Source: Akkermansia biwaensis (GTDB lineage: Bacteria > Verrucomicrobiota > Verrucomicrobiia > Verrucomicrobiales > Akkermansiaceae). Taken from it: a DNA stretch of 64,000 nt. The stretch covers positions 744,001-808,000 of the forward strand of contig NZ_AP025943.1 of NCBI RefSeq assembly GCF_026072915.1, given 5' to 3'. This document shows positions 35,994 through 44,443 of this stretch, piece after piece; position 1 is the first letter of the stretch; every line of letters begins with the position of its first letter. Position numbers and translations under genes: made by a program. The notes under the pieces were generated by a model, which searched no databases, was not told the origin of the DNA, and saw only the letters and a list, made by a program, of their open reading frames with translations.

Positions 35994-36273
35994 AAATAAT
36001 AAATGGGAGTTTCTATTGCAAAGACCTTTTACGGAAAAATCCGTGCGGGTCTTTCACTCCTATAATACATCCTTGCTGATAATGCAAATACATACGTCAT
36101 CAGGCATCTTCCGCTTGACCTGACTGGCATGTTTTTTCATAGTCAATTCGTCCTGTGCGGAACCGTTCCGCAGCCCCGGCTCCGGGGGTCAGACTTTCAG
36201 TCCCGTGAAAAGGAAAAAGCATGACTCCCCCTGGGTTAGACCGGGACGCCCGCTTTTATCCACTAGTTTTTTT

Positions 36274-37305
36274 ATGTCATCTTTCTTTCAGAAAATTGTC
36301 AAACTGTTCTCCTATGACATTGGCATTGACCTGGGCACAGCCAATACGCTGGTCAACGTCAAGGACCAGGGCATCGTCCTGCGCGAGCCCTCCGTCGTAG
36401 CCGTCAAGGGGGACAAGGTACTGGCCGTGGGGGACGAAGCCAAGCGCATGCTGGGCCGTACCCCCGGTTCCGTCACGGCCATCCGGCCGCTGAAGGACGG
36501 CGTCATTGCCGACTTCTACATCACGGAGGAAATGCTCCGCTACTTTATCAAAAAGGCTACGGCCAGGTACTACCTGATCAAGCCGCGCGTGCTCATCGCC
36601 ATTCCCTCCGGCATCACGGAAGTGGAGCGCAGGGCCGTCAAGGAATCCGCGGAAGCGGCGGGCGCGCGGCGCGTACACCTGATTGAGGAACCGATGGCGG
36701 CCGCCATCGGCGTGGGCCTGCCTGTTCAAGAAGCCGCCGGCAACATGATCGTGGACATCGGCGGCGGCACTACGGAAGTGGCCCTCATCTCCCTTTCCGG
36801 CATCGTTTACAGCCGTTCCGTACGCTGCGCCGGGGACGAACTGGACGACGCCATCATCTCCTACATGAGGAGAACTTACAATCTCATGGTCGGGGAACGC
36901 ACCGCCGAGGACATTAAAATCCGCATCGGCTCTGCCTATCCCCTGCCACAGGAACTCTCTATCGAGGTCAAGGGCCGCGACCTGGTCGCGGGCCTTCCCA
37001 AGACAGTGACCATCCGCTCTGAAGAAGTGCGGGAAGCACTCACGGAACAACTCAATACCATTGTTGACGCCGTGCGCACGACTCTGGAACGCTGCCCCCC
37101 CGAACTTGCCGCCGACCTCGTGGACCGGGGGATCGTTCTGGCCGGCGGAGGCGCCTTGCTGCGCGGACTGGATCAGCTCCTTCACGAGCAGACCGGCCTG
37201 CCTATCCACATCGCGGAAGATCCGCTCAGCGCAGTTGCGGAAGGGACGGGAAAAGCCCTTCAGGAACTGGACTTCTTCACTAATGTTACGGATGCGGAAG
37301 ACTGA
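36274..37305 (+). CDS. mreB: Rod shape-determining protein MreB
   Basis: A 343-residue bacterial actin that organises cell-wall synthesis along the inner membrane. The actin-fold phosphate loops are clear: [12 protein letters not shown] at the start and [11 protein letters not shown] in the middle; the adenosine-binding [11 protein letters not shown] lies near the C-terminus. The short N-terminal segment [12 protein letters not shown] is amphipathic and suits membrane binding. The frame extends to 36205, but the ATG at 36274 gives the family's N-terminus. mreC and mreD are not adjacent; RNase E/G follows directly. Confidence 0.96.
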   Translation: MSSFFQKIVKLFSYDIGIDLGTANTLVNVKDQGIVLREPSVVAVKGDKVLAVGDEAKRMLGRTPGSVTAIRPLKDGVIADFYITEEMLRYFIKKATARYYLIKPRVLIAIPSGITEVERRAVKESAEAAGARRVHLIEEPMAAAIGVGLPVQEAAGNMIVDIGGGTTEVALISLSGIVYSRSVRCAGDELDDAIISYMRRTYNLMVGERTAEDIKIRIGSAYPLPQELSIEVKGRDLVAGLPKTVTIRSEEVREALTEQLNTIVDAVRTTLERCPPELAADLVDRGIVLAGGGALLRGLDQLLHEQTGLPIHIAEDPLSAVAEGTGKALQELDFFTNVTDAED

Positions 37306-37502
37306 ATCCGGCAGAGCCGGCTCCACTTGTCCGGCCTTCCGCTTTCATCTCCCCGCATCCGGTCAAACGCATCTGCCCGCCATGATTCCTTTCCGGCCAT
37401 TTCCAAAACTTTCATTCCAGCCACTCCCGCCGGGGAATGGCCTTCCGGAAACATTACGGGCAATAGCACACCCTAGCTTACTCACACCCCGTGTTTACAA
37501 AA

Positions 37503-39098
37503 ATGCTTAAAAAAATCAAAAGAGCCTTCGGCTTCGGATCATGTGATCCCATGGAAGGCTCCACCATCATCATCAATGCCGAAAAACTCGAACGCCGCGT
37601 AGCCCTTCTGGAAAACGGCGTGCTGGAAGAATACACCATCGAGCGCGAAGGCGAAGACAACATCGTTGGCGGCATCTTCAAGGGCCGCGTCAAAAACATA
37701 GAACCGGGCCTCAAGGCCATGTTCGTGGACATCGGCCAGGAAAAAAACGCGTTCCTCCACTTCTGGGACGCCCTGCCCGCCGCGCTGGACTCCAGCCTGG
37801 AAGAAATCGAACGCGAAGGCCGCCCCAAGAAGCAGCAGCGCAAAATCACCTCCAAGGACATTCCGGACATCTATCCCATCGGGTCTGAAATCATGGTGCA
37901 GGTCACCAAGGGTCCTATCGGCACGAAAGGCCCGCGCGTCACCACCAATGTCTCCCTGGCCGGACGCTACCTCGTCCTGATGCCCTTCACGGACCAGTTC
38001 GGCATCTCCCGCAAGATCGAAGACCCGAAGGAACGCCTGCGCCTGCGCCAGATCATGCAGAAGCTGAACGTGCCGGACGGCATGGGCATCATCATGCGCA
38101 CGGTCGCCCAGGGGCAGCGCTACCGCCACTTCGTCCGGGACCTGGCCATGCTGCTGGAACAATGGTACTCCGTGGAAGAAAAGAAAGAGGCCAACCCGGC
38201 CCCCGTGTGCGTGTACAAGGAACCGGACCTCATTGAACGCACCGCCCGCGACTTCCTGACAGACACCGTGGACAACATCATTTGCGACGACTCGGAAACC
38301 ACGGAACACATGCGCTCCATCGCCGGCAAGATTTCCCGCCGTGCCAAGCGCCATATCCAGCACTTCCCCGTCCGCACGCCCATCTTTGAAGAACTGGGTA
38401 TTGAAAAGCAGATCAACGAGGCATTCCAGCGCCAGGTGCTCCTGCCCTGCGGCGGCTACCTGGTCATTGACGAAACGGAAGCCCTGATCGCCATCGACGT
38501 GAACACCGGGCGCAACAAGGGAACCAAGGACCTGGACAAAACCATTCTGGACACCAACCTGGAAGCGGCCTATGAAATCGCCCGCCAGCTCCGCCTGCGC
38601 AACATCGGCGGCCTGGTGGTGGTGGACTTCATCGACATGCGCCACAGGAAGGACCAGCAGGCCGTTTATAAGGCCATGAAGGAACGCCTGAAACGTGACA
38701 AGGCCAAGACCCAGGTACTCCAGATCACCCCCATCGGCCTGATGGAAATGACCCGCCAGCGCCTCAACGAAAGCCTGCGGGAATCCGTCCACGATCCCTG
38801 CCCCTACTGCTCCGGACGCGGACGCATCAAATCCGTGATGACCATGAGCGTGGAAATTCAGCGCCAGATCTACGCCTGCATCCAGAAATACCGCGACACC
38901 ATCGGTGACATGGTCATCGTCGTGAACTCGGAAGTGCTCTCCCGCTTCAAGAATGAAGACTCCAGCCTTCTGATGGAACTGGAACGCCAGCACAGCGGCA
39001 GGCTGATCTTCCGCGGCGACCACAACCAGCACCGCGAAAGCTTTGCCATCTACGACGCCCGGTACGACAACAAGCCCCTGTACCAGTCCGGCCAGTAA
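37503..39098 (+). CDS. rng: Ribonuclease E/G
   Basis: A 531-residue endoribonuclease of the RNase E/G family that cuts single-stranded AU-rich RNA in rRNA maturation and mRNA decay. An S1 domain spans roughly 30-130, followed by the 5'-sensor region, and the catalytic DNase-I-like part with AIDVNTGR and VVDFIDMRH supplying the two magnesium-binding aspartates. The zinc-link CPYCSGRG follows. The short form without the long disordered C-terminus is RNase G-like. A GTG at 37491 is an alternative start. It sits 197 bp after mreB and ends with a strong terminator. Confidence 0.92.
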   Translation: MLKKIKRAFGFGSCDPMEGSTIIINAEKLERRVALLENGVLEEYTIEREGEDNIVGGIFKGRVKNIEPGLKAMFVDIGQEKNAFLHFWDALPAALDSSLEEIEREGRPKKQQRKITSKDIPDIYPIGSEIMVQVTKGPIGTKGPRVTTNVSLAGRYLVLMPFTDQFGISRKIEDPKERLRLRQIMQKLNVPDGMGIIMRTVAQGQRYRHFVRDLAMLLEQWYSVEEKKEANPAPVCVYKEPDLIERTARDFLTDTVDNIICDDSETTEHMRSIAGKISRRAKRHIQHFPVRTPIFEELGIEKQINEAFQRQVLLPCGGYLVIDETEALIAIDVNTGRNKGTKDLDKTILDTNLEAAYEIARQLRLRNIGGLVVVDFIDMRHRKDQQAVYKAMKERLKRDKAKTQVLQITPIGLMEMTRQRLNESLRESVHDPCPYCSGRGRIKSVMTMSVEIQRQIYACIQKYRDTIGDMVIVVNSEVLSRFKNEDSSLLMELERQHSGRLIFRGDHNQHRESFAIYDARYDNKPLYQSGQ

Positions 39099-39125
39099 CC
39101 TGTACTATCGCACCACCAGCCTTCC

Positions 39126-39156
39126 GGCCGGGCGACTTGGTCGCCCGGCCTTTTTT
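39126..39156 (+). terminator. Rho-independent terminator of rng
   Basis: An 11-bp stem GGCCGGGCGAC / GTCGCCCGGCC with a three-base loop and six T, 28 bp after the stop. The next gene starts nine bases later. Confidence 0.95.
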
Positions 39157-39164
39157 AATCCCCC

Positions 39165-40286
39165 ATGAACCGCATTCCCACCTCGCCGAACGATCCCGTC
39201 AACACGGACATCCTCATGGTGGCGGAAGACCGCGTCAAAGGTTTCCGCCGCCTGCCCTTCCACGCCATCGCCGAACAGTGCGGCCACCCCGTGCCCCTGG
39301 TCATTGAACGGCTCAAGGCCATGATGGAGGCCGGCGTGGTGCGGCGCGTGCGCCAGACGCTTCTTGCCACCAAGCTGGCCCAGGGGGCCCTGGTAGCCTG
39401 GCGCGTGCCGGAAGAAAGGCTGGAAGCCGCCTTTGACTGGATGAAGGCTCACGACCCCTTCACGGGCCATGTGGTGCTCCGCAACACGGACAGCGCCAAT
39501 CCCGGAGCCGACTACCGGCTCTGGACCACGATCAAGGTGCCCGTGGGCTGCGGCACGCTGGAAGGACACTGCGACATCCTGAAGCGCCACGTAGGCGCGG
39601 ACGACTACGTCCTGCTGCCCGCTCGCGGCGTCTTTGCGCTGGGCGTGGGCCACATGCGCCGCAGGAACCTCCAGCCCGGCGACAAGACGCCGGAACCCGC
39701 CCCCATGCAGGAGACGAAAACCGTCTCCCTCTCCGGACTGGAATGGAAAGTCCTGCTTTCCGTCAAGGAACAGCTCAAACCGGAGGAAATGGTGGAAGAC
39801 CCCTGGTCCCTCCGCGCCGCGCAGATGGGACTAAGTACGGAGGAATACTGCCGCACGGCGGAAGAACTGGACAGAAAACAGGTCATCGGCCGCTTCGCCA
39901 CCTTCCTGGAGCATGTGCGCGCCAAAACGGAGGACGGCCCCGTCACCAAATACAACGGACTGTTCCACTGGACGGTACCCGCCGGCATGGAAATCCGGGC
40001 CGGTTCCGAATGCGGACGCCACATCTGCATGACCCACTGCTACTGGAGAACAGGGGGGGACGTCTTCGGCGGCGCACAAATCATGGGCGTGGTGCATGGG
40101 CTGGAACGGGACTCCGTGATGGAGCACAAGGCCGCCATTGACCGCCATCTGGACGCCAAGGGCATTCCCGTGCTGCATACGGCCGTCTTCTGGGGGGAAC
40201 GCTCAGAAATCAAGCCTTCCGAAATCTCTCCGGAAGTGTACGAAAAATGGCTGGAAGACGTCAAAGCCGCTCCTACCCTCCCCTGA
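39165..40286 (+). CDS. AhbA/B (NirD/L)-like siroheme decarboxylase-type protein
   Basis: A 373-residue protein made of two AsnC-like repeats, each a winged-helix segment (first LPFHAIAEQCGHPVPLVIE) followed by a ferredoxin-like fold. The second repeat retains the pattern seen in siroheme decarboxylases: IGRFATFLEH, then FHWTVP, then MTHCYWR. Those enzymes convert siroheme to 12,18-didecarboxysiroheme on the alternative heme or heme d1 routes; they are usually two subunits, here apparently fused. The first repeat is more diverged. An Lrp/AsnC-type regulator is the other reading. It starts nine bases after the rng terminator. Contains a G7 tract (40053-40059), in frame. Confidence 0.65.
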   Translation: MNRIPTSPNDPVNTDILMVAEDRVKGFRRLPFHAIAEQCGHPVPLVIERLKAMMEAGVVRRVRQTLLATKLAQGALVAWRVPEERLEAAFDWMKAHDPFTGHVVLRNTDSANPGADYRLWTTIKVPVGCGTLEGHCDILKRHVGADDYVLLPARGVFALGVGHMRRRNLQPGDKTPEPAPMQETKTVSLSGLEWKVLLSVKEQLKPEEMVEDPWSLRAAQMGLSTEEYCRTAEELDRKQVIGRFATFLEHVRAKTEDGPVTKYNGLFHWTVPAGMEIRAGSECGRHICMTHCYWRTGGDVFGGAQIMGVVHGLERDSVMEHKAAIDRHLDAKGIPVLHTAVFWGERSEIKPSEISPEVYEKWLEDVKAAPTLP

Positions 40287-40415
40287 CATATCCCGTCCTT
40301 CCTTTCCTCCGGGCCGGCATGCCCCGTGGCAAACTTGTTTCACGAACGGCATTCCCTCCCGCACCTCCATTCTGGCATGGTGGCGATGCTCCCTCAACCC
40401 TGCGGAGCATGCGCC

Positions 40416-42083
40416 ATGAAAACACACCATCTCTATTCCACAGCCATGATCCTGGCCGCCGCGGCCATGATCTCCGCCCAGCCCTTGTCCGCCCAAACCA
40501 TCAGCGGCACCCAGACGAAGGCGGTCAACATGACGGAAGGCAAACTGACCGTCACGGGAACGGGATTCCTGAACGTTGAAAAAAACGCCGTCAACCTGAA
40601 CAAGGAAATCCAGTCCCTCCTGGAAATTGAAATCCTGGAAGGAGGCCGCATATCCGGAAAAAGGGCCCTCGCGCTTGATCCGGACATGGAAAAGGGAGTC
40701 ACGGGAGAATTGATCCGCCTGAACAATGCAGGCACGATGACAGGCACGGAAAACCAGGCCATCGACCTCAGCCACATGATCAACACTTCCGCCACCATCA
40801 CCAATACGGGCGCCATTTCCGCGTCCCAGAAAGGCGCCGTCAAGCTGGGCAACAACGCCACCCTCATCAATTCCGGCCTTATTGAAACAACGGCAGCCGG
40901 GGAAAACGGCATCACCGCCAAAAATTACAACCCAGAGGACGACGGCATCTCCACATTCGCCCACGGGCTTCAGCTCATCAACTCCGGAGACGGCAGAATC
41001 ATCGGCATGAAACACGGCGTCACCGGGGAAGGAGAAGCCGCCGTCACCAACTCCGCCCTGATTGAAGGCAAGGGAGGCTCCGGCCTGAACTGGGACTGGG
41101 ACCCAACCCTCCAGCAGAACGACAAATACATCGTCACCGTAATCAATGAAGAAAACGGCATGATCCGCGGCACGGGGAACACCACCGCCCTGGACGGGGA
41201 CGGGGTGGACGTGGACTACGCCGTCAACCTGACCAACCGTGGCCAGATCATCGCCAAAGACTCCTTCGGCAGTGCGGACGGCCTGGCCATCGGGGGCGGC
41301 AGCGTGACCAATTCGGGAACCATCTCCGCTTCCAACTCCAACGCGGCCGGGCAGGCCTATGGCATTCTGGTGGATGATTCCGACGGAGGGAACGCCTTTG
41401 AATCCGTCGCCATCCTCAACTCCGGCACCATCCAAGGGGAAGGAAGCAACGGCGTAGGCATCAAAATCGTCAGCGACCAGGCCAACAGCATTACGATGGC
41501 GGGCGGCCTGATTCATGGCGGCAGCGGAACAGCGGTCATCATGGGTTCCGGAAACGATACCTTCACTTACATGGCCGGAACCGTCAGCGGCGGCATCGAC
41601 GGCGGCTCCGGAAACAATGCCATGATCTTCCAAAGTGCCGCCGGACAGAGTACGACCTTCAATGCCGACCTGAAAAACTTCAATTCCATACGGGTTGAAT
41701 CGGGAGACATCGTTCTGAGCGGGCTCACCATCACGATGGAGCTTGCCTCCCTCAGCCAGGATTCGCCCCTGTTCACGCTTTCCGGCAGCACCTCCAGGGA
41801 AACCGGCCCTTCCCTGAGCTTTCAGGACGTAACCCTCCAACTGCTGGGAACCGGAAACGTCAATACCGATTCCGATGACGGAGGGATGGTTTACTTCCAA
41901 CTGGCGTCCGACGGCATCAGCCTGGACGGGCTGGATATCCGCACGGAACAGGGGTACCAGCTGGACCTGAGCCGGGACGGCTTCATCGGCATCAACTTCA
42001 ATACCCCGGAACCGACCGCTGCCGTTCTGGGCATCTTCGGCTTCTCCCTCGTCCTGCTGCGCCGGAGGCGCAAAGCAGCCTGA
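40416..42083 (+). CDS. PEP-CTERM surface protein with beta-helix-like repeats
   Basis: A 555-residue exported protein. The signal peptide ends near LSAQT. The body is built of short repeating strands (patterns like TITNTGAISASQKGAV, VTNSGTISASNSNAA and LINSGLIETT), typical of a right-handed beta helix as in autotransporter passenger domains. There is no C-terminal barrel. The last 25 residues are a PEP-CTERM-type sorting tail: PEP (in TPEPTAAV), a hydrophobic helix, then RRRRKAA. This predicts processing by an exosortase and surface or matrix anchoring. The ATG at 40416 has GGAG 10-14 bases upstream. It begins 129 bp after the AhbA/B-like gene. Confidence 0.85.
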   Translation: MKTHHLYSTAMILAAAAMISAQPLSAQTISGTQTKAVNMTEGKLTVTGTGFLNVEKNAVNLNKEIQSLLEIEILEGGRISGKRALALDPDMEKGVTGELIRLNNAGTMTGTENQAIDLSHMINTSATITNTGAISASQKGAVKLGNNATLINSGLIETTAAGENGITAKNYNPEDDGISTFAHGLQLINSGDGRIIGMKHGVTGEGEAAVTNSALIEGKGGSGLNWDWDPTLQQNDKYIVTVINEENGMIRGTGNTTALDGDGVDVDYAVNLTNRGQIIAKDSFGSADGLAIGGGSVTNSGTISASNSNAAGQAYGILVDDSDGGNAFESVAILNSGTIQGEGSNGVGIKIVSDQANSITMAGGLIHGGSGTAVIMGSGNDTFTYMAGTVSGGIDGGSGNNAMIFQSAAGQSTTFNADLKNFNSIRVESGDIVLSGLTITMELASLSQDSPLFTLSGSTSRETGPSLSFQDVTLQLLGTGNVNTDSDDGGMVYFQLASDGISLDGLDIRTEQGYQLDLSRDGFIGINFNTPEPTAAVLGIFGFSLVLLRRRRKAA

Positions 42084-42423
42084 ATGCCCGGACGCTTTTC
42101 AGAACTGCAATAAAAAAGACATTCTCAGCAAAAGCAGCTTCTTGCTTCCGGCCGGAAAATCCGTCAAGGAAGCCTTTCCGTTGCAAGCCCTCCCATCCGG
42201 ACAAGGCAACAGGACTCCCAGGCGTCGTCCCAATTCATAAAACCGCTTATGGCCGGTGATGCGAATTTACGGCCCGGCTGGGGCCCTCGGATATTTACAT
42301 TTGCACAGCCGGATATTACAATAGAAAAACGGGCCCGCGTTTGTCCGCCTGAAACCAACAAGGCGAACTACGCCAAATGGGAATCGGCGGAGTTTATCGT
42401 ATCAAGTGAAAGAGAAACCGAAC
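42084..42423. other. Intergenic region before the VOC gene
   Basis: About 340 bp, no supported gene. The last 100 bp are more AT-rich and presumably hold the promoter of the VOC gene. The GAAAGAGAAACC stretch just before 42424 may act as its ribosome site. Confidence 0.4.
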
Positions 42424-42855
42424 ATGAACAGAATAAATATCATATGCCTCGGCGTTAAAGACATGGAAAAGGCCATCCGCTTTTATCGGGACGGCCTGGG
42501 CTTTCAGACAAAGGAAAAAAGCAACACCCCCGATGTCATCTTTTTCAGTACTTCCGGTACAAAGCTGGAATTATATCCTCTGGATCTTTTGGCAAAGGAT
42601 ATCAACAAGGACAATCCTCCGGAAACAGGTACGGGATTCGCCGGAATCACGCTTGCTTATAATGCCAAAAGCAAGGAAGAAGTGGTGGAAGTCGTCGAAC
42701 TTGCCCGCAAGGCGGGGGCAACGATTGTAAAAGAGCCGCAGGATGTGTTCTGGGGCGGTTTTCATGCCTATTTTGCCGATTTGGACGGCTACTGCTGGGA
42801 AGTCGCGTGGGGACCGCGTGACGAATTTGATGACAACGACATGCTGGTTTTGTAA
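42424..42855 (+). CDS. VOC (glyoxalase/bleomycin resistance) family protein
   Basis: A 143-residue protein with two beta-alpha-beta-beta-beta modules. The first has RINIICLGVKDMEKAIRFY with LELYPL at its end; the second has GITLAYNAKSKEEVVE and closes with AYFADLDGYCWEVAW, whose Glu is a usual metal ligand in this superfamily. Members include lyases, dioxygenases and antibiotic-binding proteins, and the substrate cannot be predicted. Codon and base use look more AT-rich than the flanks, and it stands alone between two gene-poor stretches, which may mean recent acquisition. Confidence 0.85.
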   Translation: MNRINIICLGVKDMEKAIRFYRDGLGFQTKEKSNTPDVIFFSTSGTKLELYPLDLLAKDINKDNPPETGTGFAGITLAYNAKSKEEVVEVVELARKAGATIVKEPQDVFWGGFHAYFADLDGYCWEVAWGPRDEFDDNDMLVL

Positions 42856-43385
42856 CGGGCAAAACGGGCCTGGGACGAAGGCGCAATTCCCTGTTCACCG
42901 GACCGGCTGAATGCCGTCCCCGGTCACAGGGAACCGGCTCCTCTTTCAACAGGGGAAGGCAGCATGTCGCATATACCGTGAAATGCTGCCTTCAGCTTTT
43001 CAGGGCGTTTTTTCCGCATTTGGCTCCTTCCTACGGTCTTTGTCTGCAAGGAGCGTTTTTCTCATGCGGCTTTGGGAAAAGCGTGGCGTGGCCAATTCTA
43101 TCGGCAGGCCGGACAAGGACTTGACGATTTTTTCTGTTGCGGCGCCTCAATCCCGAATGGCGGCGGCTTTACAAAGCCGTGCTGCCACGGGCGATATCTC
43201 TTGATTCCGGATGGGAAAAATGTCCGTTTCATGCGGATTCACGAGTCTGCCGCCGCGAAACGGCTTGCGCCTTCCGACACCCGTGGCCGCCATTCATACC
43301 ATGAAAAAAACGGAACCGCCCTGCACCCCGTGCAGGACGGCTCCGTTTAAACCGGGAAAAGCGATGATATTTCCCCGCCTGGTTC
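42856..43385. other. Gene-poor stretch after the VOC gene
   Basis: About 530 bp. Short open frames are present on both strands but none carries a recognisable motif. The end contains the terminator at 43304-43350. It could include decayed coding sequence. Confidence 0.4.
43304..43350 (-). terminator. Rho-independent terminator of the TPR genes
   Basis: On the minus strand a long stem AACGGAGCCGTCCTGCAC / GTGCAGGGCGGTTCCGTT with two mismatched or wobble positions is followed by seven T. It lies about 35 bp beyond the stop of the 343-residue TPR gene. Confidence 0.92.
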
Positions 43386-44417
43386 CTACTGCTTCTTTTC
43401 CGCTTCTGCGGGAGCCTGTTCGGCAGTTCCGGCAGAGGGATTCTTGTAGGAAACGGCAAAGGCATCGTACTTGGCCGGCAGCTTCCTGTCCGGGAACATG
43501 AGTTCATGCAGACGGTACAGGGCCGCCGCTTCCTTCACGTTGAGGGGACGCGTCTTCATCTGCATCTCGGGAATCACGGTTTCCGGATTATGCTTTCTGG
43601 CCTCCACCGCGGCGGATACCGCGGAGTTTTCCAGGAACTGGGCAACATCCGGCATGCGCAGGTAGGCATCCAGGGAGCGGGTGATGCTGGCGGAACCGAG
43701 GTTCTCGTCGGAACCATGCAGGAGCACCAGCGCTTCCGCAAAATAATCCAGAGCCTTGTTGGGGTCCCTTGATGCGAGGGAGGCTGCTCCCAGGGCGTAC
43801 TTCATGCGCGCCTGCTGAAGGCGCGTGGCGTTCTTCTTCGTTGCGAGGAAGGAGGAGGCCTGGGTCTTCACCTCATTCCAGTTCCTGTCCGGAATCAGGG
43901 CCATGATTTTGGCCACTTCCAAATCATTCTGTGCGGAAGGGGACAGATTGACAGTCCTGACGGGGAACCGGGACACCAGCCCCTTCACGCCGGCCCAGTC
44001 CATCATGCGCATGGCGCATTCCAGTTCATTGACGGCTGCCCGGGCGGACAGGCTGTCCTTGATGGGAAGCGTGGCGGCATACTTGCCGATCAGGGCATGG
44101 AACTTGTTGCGGGCGTCCTGGTACTTGCGGTTTTCCATGGCTACCTTCGCGTCGACGAAATCATCCGTTTCAAAAATGTACAGCGTCCTGAACGCGCTGG
44201 CAGCCTGTTGAAGAATGTCCTGGGATTCCCGTGTTTCCACAAACTGGACCATGGGACCGTTGGCCGACAGAATGAAAATATCCGTCGGGCGGCCATTCTT
44301 GATGGCGGGATTCGCTACGCGGGCCCTCAGGCGGGGAGGATCCGCGGCGTTCTGCGCCATGGCCGGAACCAGAGTGGACAGACCGGCCAATACCATTATT
44401 ACTGAAAGTGCTTTCAT
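43386..44417 (-). CDS. Exported TPR-like helical protein
   Basis: A 343-residue protein with a signal peptide ending in AMAQNA. After a short beta part (PTDIFILSANGPMVQFVE) comes an all-helical array of TPR-like pairs (for example YQDARNKFHALIGKY and ALDYFAEALVLLHG), with a flexible Ala/Glu/Lys tail. It follows the giant TPR protein gene after 26 bp and ends with a strong terminator, so they form one unit. The TPR fold implies a periplasmic scaffold, probably interacting with the larger partner. No enzyme motif is visible. Confidence 0.8.
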   Translation of the reverse strand: MKALSVIMVLAGLSTLVPAMAQNAADPPRLRARVANPAIKNGRPTDIFILSANGPMVQFVETRESQDILQQAASAFRTLYIFETDDFVDAKVAMENRKYQDARNKFHALIGKYAATLPIKDSLSARAAVNELECAMRMMDWAGVKGLVSRFPVRTVNLSPSAQNDLEVAKIMALIPDRNWNEVKTQASSFLATKKNATRLQQARMKYALGAASLASRDPNKALDYFAEALVLLHGSDENLGSASITRSLDAYLRMPDVAQFLENSAVSAAVEARKHNPETVIPEMQMKTRPLNVKEAAALYRLHELMFPDRKLPAKYDAFAVSYKNPSAGTAEQAPAEAEKKQ

Positions 44418-44443
44418 ATCGTTTATATGCTAACCGTGTTTCG

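Noticed and set aside
40053-40059. G7 tract in the AhbA/B-like gene
   Set aside because: The frame is intact, and such runs occur by chance in Gly codons of GC-rich genes.
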